This document shows, one piece after another, positions 25,671 to 34,538 of a stretch of 58,550 nucleotides of DNA. The notes beneath the pieces are model-generated. The model had not been told where the DNA came from. It did not search any database and saw only the letters and a list, made by a program, of their open reading frames with translations. The DNA lies in NCBI GenBank assembly GCA_023664485.1, contig JAMPFK010000017.1, positions 1 to 58,550 of the forward strand, written 5' to 3'. Every line of letters starts with the position of its first letter. Within the stretch, counting starts at the first letter, position 1. The DNA is from Bacteroides fragilis. GTDB taxonomy: Bacteria > Bacillota > Clostridia > Lachnospirales > Lachnospiraceae. The position numbers were made by a program, and so were the translations under genes.

Positions 25671-26264
25671 ATGAGCAAAACGGCGGAACGATCGGTGAAC
25701 GATATGGTGAAAAAGGAGAAAGAGGGAGCCGCAAAGATTACGACGAAAGAAGTCGTCTGTGTGGGAATGTTCGCGGCGGTTCTGGCTGTCCTTTCGCAGA
25801 TTTCGATTCCGATGCCGTCGGGTGTGCCGATTACTTTACAGACTTTTGCGGTGGCACTGACGGGCGTGGTGCTGGCCTGGAGGCTGGGAACGGCGAGCAT
25901 GCTGGTGTATATTCTGCTCGGCGCGGCGGGGGTTCCTGTCTTTGCGGAGTTTTCCGGCGGCGTGCAGGTGCTTGTGAATTATACGGGCGGCTTTCTGTGG
26001 GGCTTTCTTTTTATGACATTGTTCTGCGGTATCGGCACACAGATGAAGAACAGGACAGCCGGTATTCTGTTCGGAACAGCCGGCCTGGCGCTTTGCCATC
26101 TGTCCGGCACATTACAGTTTATGATCGTGATGAAAACGGGGTTTGCGGAATCTTTTCTGCTGGCGTCCGCACCCTATCTGATAAAGGATATCATTTCAGT
26201 CGTGCTCGGTTTTGCCGTCGGCGGACAGATCCGGACACGCCTTTTGAAGGCCGGCCTGTTATGA
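25671..26264 (+). CDS. bioY: Biotin transporter BioY (ECF substrate-binding component)
   Basis: Membrane biotin-binding component that works alone or with an ECF energizing module encoded elsewhere. About 197 residues with six helices; the family segments IPMPSGVPITLQTFAVALTG and the GGVQVLVNYTGGFLWGF region are clear. The ATG at 25671 follows AAGGAG; the longer frame from 25638 would include the ribosome site. It serves the biotin need of the carrier at 0.9 kb. Its stop overlaps the next start (ATGA). Confidence 0.95.
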   Translation: MSKTAERSVNDMVKKEKEGAAKITTKEVVCVGMFAAVLAVLSQISIPMPSGVPITLQTFAVALTGVVLAWRLGTASMLVYILLGAAGVPVFAEFSGGVQVLVNYTGGFLWGFLFMTLFCGIGTQMKNRTAGILFGTAGLALCHLSGTLQFMIVMKTGFAESFLLASAPYLIKDIISVVLGFAVGGQIRTRLLKAGLL

Positions 26265-26767
26265 TGCGGCTGCGCGTGCACCACCTTCTATGCAGCGCGC
26301 TTTATGTGGGAAGGGGCTACAGCGAAGCGTTCTGTGAGAATATGCAGAGGGTGGCGGGGTGGTTGTGGGAGCCATTATCCGAAACGGAGAAAGACAGGGG
26401 AATGCAGGGAGAGCCGGAATACATCTTGTGTGAAGGGGAGCAACGAGAAGTAAGGCTGGTTACCGGACCGGACAATATCTGCAGGGAGTGCCCGAATCTG
26501 GCGGATAATGGCTGCAGGCTGGATCGTAATAATGTCGTATCGAAGGATGCGGCGCTGGCACAGGCGCTCGGACTCGAAACAGGGCGCGTTTATCGGGTTC
26601 CGGAGCTGTTACATATCGTGGGCCGAAATCTGACGGCAGAAATTTTTGAGGGTTCCTGTCAGAACTGTGAATGGTACAGGAAGGGATTATGCCGCTATGA
26701 ACCGCTCATGCGAAAATACCAGAGCGCCGGACCGGCAGGCGGCCCGCGTTTCCCACTTGACATTTAA
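26261..26767 (+). CDS. DUF1284 cysteine-rich protein
   Basis: 168-residue protein beginning MMRLRVHHLLCSALYVGRGY, matching the RxHHLLC start of DUF1284 proteins, with GPDNICRECPN, DNGCRLDRNN and a later CQNCEWYRKGLC. The paired cysteines suggest a metal or iron-sulfur site, as proposed for the family, but function is unknown. It overlaps bioY by 4 bp and so shares the BirA-controlled promoter, which raises the possibility of a biotin-related role (inference only). Confidence 0.85.
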   Translation: MMRLRVHHLLCSALYVGRGYSEAFCENMQRVAGWLWEPLSETEKDRGMQGEPEYILCEGEQREVRLVTGPDNICRECPNLADNGCRLDRNNVVSKDAALAQALGLETGRVYRVPELLHIVGRNLTAEIFEGSCQNCEWYRKGLCRYEPLMRKYQSAGPAGGPRFPLDI

Positions 26768-26803
26768 GCAGAAAATGCTATGTTAGATATAGGTAATTTT
26801 GAG

Positions 26804-26837
26804 AAGGCTTTCGGGAATTTCCTGAAAGCTTTTCCTT
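26804..26837 (+). terminator. Hairpin after bioY-DUF1284
   Basis: A 12-bp imperfect stem (AAGGCTTTCGGG with CCTGAAAGCTTT) closes on AATTT and runs into TTTTCCTT, 37 bp after the DUF1284 stop; a plausible terminator with a weak T-run. Confidence 0.55.
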
Positions 26838-26935
26838 ATGAGAAGCAAAGGCCGCGCCGCATGCCATCGGCCGGGGGATGCTTGGATTTTTTCCCGGAAA
26901 ATTTTTATAAAGGAACAAAGGAGCTGAATATAGAA

Positions 26936-27895
26936 ATGGAAGAGAAGAAAAGGACAGATAACAGTCAGCTGGAGCTGGCGGCGGAAACGTTCGCGGGGGA
27001 CAGGACGAAAGAAAATTTTGTGAAGATCATGGAGCATCTGGAAAAGGCGGTCGTATATGTGCCGACAATGATGCCGGATAATCTCGATAAAGAGACGATG
27101 GAGAGCATCCGGGAGGGAAAAGGGGTAAAACTGCCTGCGGATGCGAAGCTTCTGCCCTGCCTTTTGAAAAAAGAAAGCGGCGAGCAGGCGCTTCCCGTTT
27201 TTTCTTCCCTGAAGCAGGTGCCTGAGGACAAAAAAAGCCCGGCGATTCTGGCGCTTCCCTTTTTTAACTGTGCGGCGATGGCGTTAGCAAATAAAGAAAA
27301 GGTGCATATGGTCGTTTTAAATCCTTTTACGCAGAATATTGCCCTGCCGCCGCAGATATTGGAAATCGCGAGGAAGAGAGGACAGGCCGCGCAGAACAAA
27401 ACGGTAAAAGTAACGGAAAAGCAGTTCCACCAGATGGCGCACGGCATGATCGCCTGGCAGGTCCTTCCGGCCTTTTTATTCGAGAAGCGGAAAGAGGGGC
27501 TGGAGCGGCTGCAGAAAGAGGAAGGAAAGTTCCTGGCGTCCCTTTATGCGTCGGTCTATCCGAAAGAAATCGGAATGCCTTACGGTGAAGATGATTTTTC
27601 CCTGATGACGCTGAATGTCACGGAGGATATGCAGATTACGAGAATCGATATGCCGGAGGCGAATCTGAGCAGGGGGCTGTGCTGCCGCGTCTATGCCGTC
27701 TGGAAAAGGACGGATGAAAAATTACTGTATTATACGATCGAAAAGGCGGAGAACGGCAATACGATCGGCCGCGTCTGTGAGGATAAGAAGCATGAGAGCG
27801 TCGAGGCGGCGCCGGATAACGGAGCGGAGATTGAAACGATCATGAGATTATCCGAGGCGGCAGGCGGTATCCGCGGGGATGAAGAAGGAGAATAA
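26936..27895 (+). CDS. SseB N-terminal-domain protein
   Basis: About 319 residues. The region 90-180 shows the SseB-type pattern LPVFSSLKQVPE and HMVVLNPFTQNIALP, a domain common in Firmicutes without an agreed function; the C-terminal half is unassigned. No signal or membrane helix. The ATG at 26936 follows AAAGGAG; an in-frame ATG at 26780 would run through the terminator hairpin and is rejected. The HAD phosphatase gene starts 2 bp after its stop. Confidence 0.78.
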   Translation: MEEKKRTDNSQLELAAETFAGDRTKENFVKIMEHLEKAVVYVPTMMPDNLDKETMESIREGKGVKLPADAKLLPCLLKKESGEQALPVFSSLKQVPEDKKSPAILALPFFNCAAMALANKEKVHMVVLNPFTQNIALPPQILEIARKRGQAAQNKTVKVTEKQFHQMAHGMIAWQVLPAFLFEKRKEGLERLQKEEGKFLASLYASVYPKEIGMPYGEDDFSLMTLNVTEDMQITRIDMPEANLSRGLCCRVYAVWKRTDEKLLYYTIEKAENGNTIGRVCEDKKHESVEAAPDNGAEIETIMRLSEAAGGIRGDEEGE

Positions 27896-27897
27896 GC

Positions 27898-28566
27898 ATG
27901 ATAACGACGATCATATTTGATTTGGATGGAACCTTATTGGATACGCTGGAGGATTTGACGGACAGCGTGAATGATGCGCTGGGAAAATCCGGTTTTCCGG
28001 AAAGGACAATCGATGAGATCAGAAGTTTTGTCGGCAACGGCATCGCCAGCCTGATCGCGCGCGTCCTGCCGGAAGGAAAAGAAAACCCTCATTATGACGA
28101 GGTCTTAAAGACTTTCCGGGAATACTATGCCCTGCATTGCAAGGATAAGACGAGGCCCTATGACGGTATCCTGCCGATGTTGGACGCGCTGCGGGAACAG
28201 GGTTACCGGATGGCGGTCGTTTCCAATAAATTTGACGCTGCGGTGAAAGAGCTATGCGCGCTGTATTTCGGGGATCGGATCGAGGCAGCGGTAGGAGAGA
28301 GTGAGAAGGTCAGAAAAAAACCGGCGCCCGATGCGGTGTATCAGGTGCTGGAGGAATTATCGGCGAAAGCGGAAGATGCCGTTTATGTCGGGGATTCCGA
28401 CGTGGACTTGGCCACGGCGGCCAATGTGCCGATGACCTGCATCAGCGTAACATGGGGCTTCCGCAGCCGCGGCCAGCTGCTGGCCGCGGGAGCGAAAGAG
28501 GGGCTCATGGTCACTGACCCGAAGCGGCTTCCGGCTCTTCTTCGTGCGCTTTCTCAGGAAGGGTGA
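27898..28566 (+). CDS. HAD-family phosphatase, phosphoglycolate phosphatase-like
   Basis: 222-residue HAD hydrolase with motif I IIFDLDGTLLDT (Asp8 nucleophile, Asp10), a cap of about 65 residues, motif II VVSNKFD, the Lys motif KKPAPDAV and motif III YVGDSDVDLATA. These fit the Gph/PGP-like subgroup, but substrate specificity in this subgroup is poorly predicted from sequence. Its 3' end overlaps the convergent CNNM gene by 56 bp. Confidence 0.88.
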   Translation: MITTIIFDLDGTLLDTLEDLTDSVNDALGKSGFPERTIDEIRSFVGNGIASLIARVLPEGKENPHYDEVLKTFREYYALHCKDKTRPYDGILPMLDALREQGYRMAVVSNKFDAAVKELCALYFGDRIEAAVGESEKVRKKPAPDAVYQVLEELSAKAEDAVYVGDSDVDLATAANVPMTCISVTWGFRSRGQLLAAGAKEGLMVTDPKRLPALLRALSQEG

Positions 28567-29815
28567 TAAGCACCTTTAAAATGCGGTTCTTGGCGATGCC
28601 CTGTGCCTGCAGCACAATACCGTTTTCGAGCTGAATGGATTCTTTGTCATCGGGAATCCGTTCCAGCTGCTCGATCATCAGGCCGCCGATAGAGTCGAAG
28701 TCCTCCGAGTTCAGTTTCGTTTCCAGCGCGTCGTTGATATCGTCGAGCTTCATGCCCGCCTCTACGAGGAACTGGCCGGGCTGTGTTTCTTTGATGAGCT
28801 CTTCCTCGTCCCCGTCATATTCGTCGCGGATTTCTCCGACGATTTCTTCAATTAAATCTTCCATCGTGATCAGGCCGACCGTCGTGCCGTATTCGCTCAG
28901 AACAAAAGTGATGTTAAAGGATTTTTCCCGCATTTCCATCATCAGGTCGGCGATCTTCTTATATTCATATGTATAATAAGCATTCCGCAGGATTTTCTTG
29001 ATCTGGAATTTCTCTTTGTCTTTTACCAGGATAAAATCCTTGATATTCACGATGCCGATGATATTGTCCGGATCGTCCTCATAGACCGGAAGCCGCGTGA
29101 ACATGGAGGCCTTAAAGGTCGATAATACCTGGTCGTATGTGGAGGAGATGGAAATGCTCGTCATATGGATTCTCGGAACCATGATATCCTTTGCCACCGC
29201 GTCGCCGAAATCAAATACGTTGTAGATCATTTCCCTCTCTTCGGACTCGATGGCGCCGCCTTCGTGGCTCACATCCACATAGGTTTTCAGCTCATTTTCC
29301 GAAATGCCCATCTTGCGGCCTTCATCGTTGATATGCAGAAGGCGCATGATGCCGGACGATAGTTTATCGACAAGAAAGATGACCGGCGTGAGCAGCGTCA
29401 TCAGGAAATGGATGATGCCGCTGTAAAAAAGAGATATCTTCTCCGCATTATTCATCGCCCATGTTTTCGGGATGATCTCGCCAAAAAGCAGAATAACGAG
29501 CGTCAGCATGCCCGTTGCGAAGCCGACCATATAGCTTCCCCACGTCCGGATCGCAAAGGTCGTCGTGACAGAGGACGCGGCGATATTGACGATATTATTG
29601 CCGATTAAAATCGTGCTGAGCATTTTGCCGTATTGTTCGAGGATGGAAAGTACCCGCGCAGCACGTTTGGAGCCTTCCTGCGCCAGCGTGCGGAGCCGCA
29701 CCTGATTGACCGTCGTGAAAGCGGTTTCGGCCGAAGAAAAGAATGACGAAAGCAGAACAAGAACGAACAAAGAGATAAGTTGTATGACACCTGTGGTATC
29801 CAATGAAAAATTCAC
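28511..29815 (-). CDS. CNNM/CorC (hemolysin-like) membrane protein with CBS domains
   Basis: 434 residues: an N-terminal DUF21 membrane domain (about 8-190, four hydrophobic segments; SSAETAFTTVNQVRLR), a CBS pair (about 205-335, including MVPRIHMTSIS and GIVNIKDF) and a C-terminal CorC_HlyC transporter-associated domain. The family is linked to magnesium or other cation export; the hemolysin name is historical. Reverse strand, with a good promoter upstream. It overlaps the HAD gene tail to tail. Confidence 0.92.
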   Translation of the reverse strand: MNFSLDTTGVIQLISLFVLVLLSSFFSSAETAFTTVNQVRLRTLAQEGSKRAARVLSILEQYGKMLSTILIGNNIVNIAASSVTTTFAIRTWGSYMVGFATGMLTLVILLFGEIIPKTWAMNNAEKISLFYSGIIHFLMTLLTPVIFLVDKLSSGIMRLLHINDEGRKMGISENELKTYVDVSHEGGAIESEEREMIYNVFDFGDAVAKDIMVPRIHMTSISISSTYDQVLSTFKASMFTRLPVYEDDPDNIIGIVNIKDFILVKDKEKFQIKKILRNAYYTYEYKKIADLMMEMREKSFNITFVLSEYGTTVGLITMEDLIEEIVGEIRDEYDGDEEELIKETQPGQFLVEAGMKLDDINDALETKLNSEDFDSIGGLMIEQLERIPDDKESIQLENGIVLQAQGIAKNRILKVLITLPEKAHEEEPEAASGQ

Positions 29816-29850
29816 ACTCCTTTAAAAATAATCGATTCCTTTCGTAGAAA

Positions 29851-29879
29851 ATATTACATGATAGAGAATATCGTGTCAA
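29851..29879 (-). promoter_or_regulatory. Promoter of the CNNM gene
   Basis: On the reverse strand, TTGACA (29879-29874), 17 bp, TAATAT (29856-29851). Confidence 0.7.
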
Positions 29880-29969
29880 GTTTTTCCTGGACGCCGAATA
29901 TATATTTAATATCTTTTTAAGAAAAGCGGGAAATATTTCAGAAAACCGGAAAAGGAAGGGGTTTGTTGT

Positions 29970-30344
29970 ATGGAGAAAAAAATGGTTGACAGCGGGAAAG
30001 TCGTCTTTGTGATGAAATGTATGCTCGCCGCTTACATTCTGACCGCGGGGCTTTTGCTGCTTCTGGCGCTCATGCTGTATCGCTTCGGCCTGTCGGAAAA
30101 GACAGTGTCGATCTGCATCATTGTGATTTACATAGTCGTGACGTTCCTTGCGGGCTTTATCGCCGGAAAAAGAGCGGGAGAAAAGAAATTCCTGTGGGGG
30201 CTCGCAATGGGCTGCATTTATTTTCTGATTCTGACTGGCGTTTCGCTCATCGTAAACAGGAGGATAGAGGACGCCGCAGGAAATCTGATCACGGTATTTA
30301 TGCTGTGCGGCGGAAGCGGGATGCTGGGCGGGATGATAAGCTAG
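29970..30344 (+). CDS. TIGR04086-type small membrane protein
   Basis: 124-residue protein with four predicted helices (about 13-35, 45-67, 74-95, 103-122) and a Gly-rich C terminus (LCGGSGMLGGMIS), the pattern of the TIGR04086 family of Firmicutes, of unknown function. GGAAGGGG precedes the ATG. It lies immediately upstream of the SCIFF locus, as often seen in Clostridia, but a promoter separates them. Confidence 0.78.
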   Translation: MEKKMVDSGKVVFVMKCMLAAYILTAGLLLLLALMLYRFGLSEKTVSICIIVIYIVVTFLAGFIAGKRAGEKKFLWGLAMGCIYFLILTGVSLIVNRRIEDAAGNLITVFMLCGGSGMLGGMIS

Positions 30345-30359
30345 CCCGCAAAAAAACTC

Positions 30360-30388
30360 TTTTCATACAGAAAAATGTATGGTATACT
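30360..30388 (+). promoter_or_regulatory. Promoter of the SCIFF locus
   Basis: TTTTCA, 17 bp, TATACT with an extended -10 (TGG directly before TATACT). Confidence 0.6.
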
Positions 30389-30466
30389 ATTTCAAGTTAT
30401 GGGCGAGGCTTTACAGACGGGCCGAGCGGAAACAGAGGATAAGCTGAAAGGAGAATGGTCATAGAA

Positions 30467-30610
30467 ATGAAACATATTAAGACTTTGAACACAAGAGATC
30501 TGAAAGAATCCATGAAAAAAGGCGGCTGCGGCGAATGCCAGACATCCTGCCAGTCGGCCTGCAAGACGTCCTGCACGGTTGGAAACCAGAGCTGCGAGAG
30601 GGCAAAGTAA
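30467..30610 (+). CDS. scfA: SCIFF ribosomally made peptide precursor
   Basis: A 47-residue peptide with exactly six cysteines in its second half (Cys21, 24, 28, 32, 36, 43; CGECQTSC, then CKTSC). The N-terminal leader MKHIKTLNTRDLKESMKKGG is typical of the SCIFF family (six cysteines in forty-five residues), nearly universal in Clostridia. It is modified by the adjacent radical SAM enzyme, which forms Cys-alpha-carbon thioether links; its biological role is unresolved. AAAGGAG precedes the start, and the gene is easy to miss because of its length. Confidence 0.95.
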   Translation: MKHIKTLNTRDLKESMKKGGCGECQTSCQSACKTSCTVGNQSCERAK

Positions 30611-30653
30611 TTTTACGGTATCGTCGGAAACAGCGGGAATGAAATAGTGTTCT

Positions 30654-30681
30654 ATAAGCAGCGATTCGCGTCGCTGCTTAT
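30654..30681 (+). terminator. Strong hairpin between SCIFF precursor and maturase
   Basis: An 11-bp perfect stem (ATAAGCAGCGA/TCGCTGCTTAT) with a 6-base loop, 43 bp after the precursor stop. There is no long T-run, so it is likely a partial terminator or 3'-end stabiliser that favours precursor mRNA over maturase mRNA. Confidence 0.65.
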
Positions 30682-30708
30682 TATGCGTTAGGAAAGGGAG
30701 AACCTGTT

Positions 30709-32145
30709 TTGATACATCAATACAAAAATAATGGCTACAATATTGTACTGGATGTGAACAGTGGAAGCGTTCATGTTGTGGACGATATTGTTTATGATAT
30801 CCTGCCCGTCGTGGAGAAGCTTCTGGCGGAGGGCGTGACGGAGAAAGCGGCGCTTGAGGCGGCTGTTGGGGAAAGCATCGGTTGTGAAAATGCCCCCGGC
30901 ATGGAAAACGGCGGCCGGGCGGGAGCGCCTGCTTCCGGGGGACAGCTGGCGGAGGCGGTAACGGAAATCCTGGAGTTAAAGGATGCCGGAATGCTTTTTA
31001 CGGAAGATATTTACGAGAAATATATCGCGGATTTCGGCAGGCGGGAAACGGTCGTTAAGGCCCTGTGCCTGCATATCGCTCACGACTGCAATCTGGCCTG
31101 CCGGTATTGTTTTGCAAAGGAAGGCGAATATCATGGAAGGCGTGCGCTCATGAGCTTTGAAGTCGGGAAAAAAGCGCTGGATTTTCTGGCGGCTAATTCC
31201 GGGAACCGGGTCAATCTGGAAGTGGACTTTTTCGGCGGAGAGCCTCTGCTGAACTGGGATGTGGTGAAAAAGCTGGTGGAGTACGGAAGAAGCATCGAGG
31301 AAGAGCGCCATAAGAAATTCCGCTTCACCCTGACGACGAACGGCATTCTGCTGAACGATGAAATTCTGGAATTCGTAAACCGGGAGATGGGAAATATCGT
31401 ACTCAGCATCGACGGCAGAAAAGAAGTGAACGACAGGATGCGGCCCCACCGCGGCGGACAGGGAAGCTATGAGGAGATCGTGCCAGCGTTTCAGAGAGCT
31501 GCCGCAAGCAGGGGACAGATGAATTATTATGTGCGCGGCACCTATACGCGGCATAACCCGGATTTTGCGGAGGACGTGAAGCATCTGGCGGATCTGGGGT
31601 TTGAACAGATTTCCGTGGAACCCGTCGTTGCGGGATCGGAAGAGGAATACGCCCTGCGAAAAGAGGATGTCCCGGCGCTGCTTGAGGAGTATGATAAGCT
31701 CGCCCTGGAATATTTAAAGCGGAGAAAAGAAGGAAAAGCTTTCAATTTCTTCCATTTTATGATAGATTTAGAAGGTGGGCCCTGCGTGGCCAAAAGATTG
31801 TCCGGCTGCGGTTCGGGAAACGAATATCTGGCGGTTACGCCATGGGGCGATCTTTACCCGTGCCATCAGTTCGTGGGGAACGGGGATTTTCTGATGGGGA
31901 ATGTGGAGGACGGTATCACCCGCCCGGACATTGTGGAGAACTTCAAAAGCTGTAATGTGTATACGAAAGAAAAGTGCCGGAATTGTTTTGCGAAGTTCTA
32001 TTGCAGCGGCGGCTGCGCCGCAAATTCCTATCAGTTCCACGGGAATATTCATGACGTATACGACCTCGGCTGCCAGCTGCAGAGAAAGCGCATCGAATGC
32101 GCCATTATGATCAAAGCGGCGCTGGCTGACTGTGAAGGGGCATAG
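30709..32145 (+). CDS. scfB: SCIFF peptide radical SAM maturase (thioether-forming)
   Basis: Installs thioether cross-links on the SCIFF precursor. The 478 residues comprise an N-terminal peptide-recognition (RRE-like) region (about 1-95), the radical SAM core with CNLACRYC (C-x3-C-x2-C) near residue 130, FFGGEPLLNW, and a C-terminal SPASM/twitch domain with CGSGNEYLAVTPWGDLYPC and CRNCFAKFYCSGGC for auxiliary 4Fe-4S clusters. The start is a TTG at 30709 behind GGAAAGGGAG. A Gly/Ala-rich stretch near residues 65-80 looks like a local insertion. Confidence 0.95.
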   Translation: MIHQYKNNGYNIVLDVNSGSVHVVDDIVYDILPVVEKLLAEGVTEKAALEAAVGESIGCENAPGMENGGRAGAPASGGQLAEAVTEILELKDAGMLFTEDIYEKYIADFGRRETVVKALCLHIAHDCNLACRYCFAKEGEYHGRRALMSFEVGKKALDFLAANSGNRVNLEVDFFGGEPLLNWDVVKKLVEYGRSIEEERHKKFRFTLTTNGILLNDEILEFVNREMGNIVLSIDGRKEVNDRMRPHRGGQGSYEEIVPAFQRAAASRGQMNYYVRGTYTRHNPDFAEDVKHLADLGFEQISVEPVVAGSEEEYALRKEDVPALLEEYDKLALEYLKRRKEGKAFNFFHFMIDLEGGPCVAKRLSGCGSGNEYLAVTPWGDLYPCHQFVGNGDFLMGNVEDGITRPDIVENFKSCNVYTKEKCRNCFAKFYCSGGCAANSYQFHGNIHDVYDLGCQLQRKRIECAIMIKAALADCEGA

Positions 32146-32186
32146 GAGGGCCGGTGTCATAAGGTATTAAGAAAGGATGAAAAGAA

Positions 32187-34451
32187 ATGAAAAAGAACAA
32201 AGCCATTACGGGTCTGGTTGTCTTTTTGCTCGTACTGATCGGGCTGGGTTATACAGCAGCGTTTGGTATCGGCGCGGACAAGTCGGGCTCCGCTTCCAGC
32301 ATCAAGCTGGGTCTTGATCTTGCCGGAGGCGTCAGTATTACTTATCAGGTAGTGGGAGACGAACTGCCGGATAAGGAAGATATGAGCGACACGATCTACA
32401 AATTACAGCAGCGTGTCGAGCGTTACAGTACGGAGGCGCAGGTATATCAGGAGGGCGACGACCGGATCAATATCGAGATTCCGGGCGTTTCCGACGCCAA
32501 CGCCATTCTGGAAGAGCTCGGCCAGCCGGGTACGCTGTATTTCATCGCGCAGACGGACAGCGAGGGGAATCAGAATTACCTTTCCGGTTTCGGCGTCGAT
32601 GCGGACGGCAATATTGTGATGCAGTATGAGCTGACCAAAACGCTGGAAGAACTGCAGGCGGACGGCTCCATCGTTCTGACAGGTACGGATGTGGCGGGCG
32701 CGCAGGCCGGGACCCAGCAGGATCAGCTGATGAACAATACCCAGTATGTAGTGCAGCTGACATTGACTGATGCGGGAGCGGAGGCTTTTGCGGCGGCGAC
32801 CGAGAAGGCCTATAATGCGGGGGAATCCATCGCGATTTACTATGACGGAGAATTCGTGAGTGTGCCGAATGTACAGGCGGTCATCTCGGATGGGAACGCA
32901 GTCATTACCGGGCAGGACAGCTTTGAAGAGGCGGACAGGCTCGCTTCCACGATCCGTATCGGCGGACTGAAACTGGAGCTGCAGGAGCTGCGCTCCAACG
33001 TGGTCGGCGCACAGCTCGGCTCCGATGCGATCCGGACCAGTTTAATTGCGGCGGTCGTTGGCTTTGCCCTCGTCGTTATCTTTATGATCGCGGTCTATTA
33101 TGTGCCCGGTATCGCGGCCAGCTTATCTCTCTCGCTGTATACCGCGCTGATGATCATTCTGCTGGATGCTTTTGAGATTACGCTGACGCTGCCCGGTATC
33201 GCGGGTATCATCCTGTCGATCGGTATGGCGGTAGACGCGAACGTCATTATTTTTGCCCGTATCAGGGAAGAGCTGGCGACCGGGAAAACGGTTCAGTCGG
33301 CGATTAAGATCGGTTTTTCCAAGGCGCTGTCCGCGATTCTGGACGGCAATATCACGACCCTGATCGCCGCGGCGGTGCTTGGCTTAAAGGGAACCGGTTC
33401 GATCAAAGGGTTCGCGCAGACATTGGCGCTCGGCATTATCCTTTCGATGTTCACAGCGCTGATCATTACGAAATTCATTTTAAACGCCCTTCATGCGCTG
33501 GGCGTTCAGAGCACAAAGGCGTACGGTGTGGCGAAGGAAAAGAAGACTCTGCAGATCCTTTCCGGAAAAAAGGCGTTCTTCGCGCTTTCCGCAGCGGTCA
33601 TTCTCGCGGGCTTCGTGGTCATGGGCGTCAATCAGGCGGCCGGGAATTCCGCGTTGAATTACAGTCTTGAATTTGTCGGCGGTACTTCTACGACGCTGAC
33701 ATTGCAGGAAGATATGCCGATTGAAAAAATCGATTCCGATATCGTGCCGTTGATTGAGAATATTACGGGAGACGGCAATGTACAGACGACGAAAGTAGCC
33801 GGATCCAATCAGATCATCATTAAGACAAGGACGCTGAACGTAGAGGAAAGAGAGACCTTTAAAGACGTGATGGCGGCGAATTTCGGTGTGGAGGAAAGCT
33901 CTATTACAGCCGAAACGATCAGCGCGACGGTCAGCTCGGAAATGAAATCCGATGCGGTTATCGCGATCGCGGCGGCGGCTGTCTGTATGTTACTCTATAT
34001 CTGGTTCCGTTTCAAGGATATCCGTTTCGGCGCCAGCGCGGTCATCGCCCTGTTACATGATATTCTGGTCGTGCTCGCTTTCTATGCGGCGGTCAGAGTG
34101 CCTGTCGGGAATACCTTTATCGCCTGTATGCTGACAATAGTTGGTTATTCCATCAACGCGACGATTGTTATCTTCGACCGTATCCGCGAGAATGTGCGGG
34201 AGATGGGCCGGAAGGGCAGTCTGGAAGAGGTGGTGAACAGAAGCATTTCCCAGACCTTATCGAGAAGCGTATTCACTTCCTTAACGACTTTCTTCATGGT
34301 GGCGTCGCTGGAGGTATTCGGCGTTTCTTCTATCAGGGAGTTTGCGCTTCCTTTGATGGCGGGCATTATCTGCGGTACTTATTCGTCTATCTGCCTTGCG
34401 GGAGCTTTCTGGTATCTGTTCCGTGAGAAGATGGGGAAAAAGGCGGCGTGA
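32187..34451 (+). CDS. secDF: Protein translocase SecD-SecF fusion
   Basis: Proton-driven accessory of Sec export, 754 residues. The SecD half (about 1-440) has helix 1, the large extracytoplasmic domain with KLGLDLAGGVSITYQV, and five helices with GIAGIILSIGMAVDANVIIF; the SecF half (about 460-750) has NYSLEFVGGTSTTL and GYSINATIVIFDRIRENV. Fusion of the two is common in Firmicutes. It follows scfB by 41 bp, the conserved order in Clostridia, and ends at a strong terminator. Confidence 0.96.
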   Translation: MKKNKAITGLVVFLLVLIGLGYTAAFGIGADKSGSASSIKLGLDLAGGVSITYQVVGDELPDKEDMSDTIYKLQQRVERYSTEAQVYQEGDDRINIEIPGVSDANAILEELGQPGTLYFIAQTDSEGNQNYLSGFGVDADGNIVMQYELTKTLEELQADGSIVLTGTDVAGAQAGTQQDQLMNNTQYVVQLTLTDAGAEAFAAATEKAYNAGESIAIYYDGEFVSVPNVQAVISDGNAVITGQDSFEEADRLASTIRIGGLKLELQELRSNVVGAQLGSDAIRTSLIAAVVGFALVVIFMIAVYYVPGIAASLSLSLYTALMIILLDAFEITLTLPGIAGIILSIGMAVDANVIIFARIREELATGKTVQSAIKIGFSKALSAILDGNITTLIAAAVLGLKGTGSIKGFAQTLALGIILSMFTALIITKFILNALHALGVQSTKAYGVAKEKKTLQILSGKKAFFALSAAVILAGFVVMGVNQAAGNSALNYSLEFVGGTSTTLTLQEDMPIEKIDSDIVPLIENITGDGNVQTTKVAGSNQIIIKTRTLNVEERETFKDVMAANFGVEESSITAETISATVSSEMKSDAVIAIAAAAVCMLLYIWFRFKDIRFGASAVIALLHDILVVLAFYAAVRVPVGNTFIACMLTIVGYSINATIVIFDRIRENVREMGRKGSLEEVVNRSISQTLSRSVFTSLTTFFMVASLEVFGVSSIREFALPLMAGIICGTYSSICLAGAFWYLFREKMGKKAA

Positions 34452-34473
34452 GAGCTGTAAATACAAGAACGAT

Positions 34474-34511
34474 AAAATCCTCTGTGCCAAACAGGCACAG
34501 AGGATTTTTTT
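34474..34511 (+). terminator. Terminator of secDF, bidirectional
   Basis: Perfect 15-bp stem (AAAATCCTCTGTGCC with its complement), loop AAACA, then a run of seven T. The matching A-run on the other side lets it also serve the convergent XRE gene. Confidence 0.95.
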
Positions 34512-34538
34512 GTGAAGAAACCACGCATCCCAGGGCGT

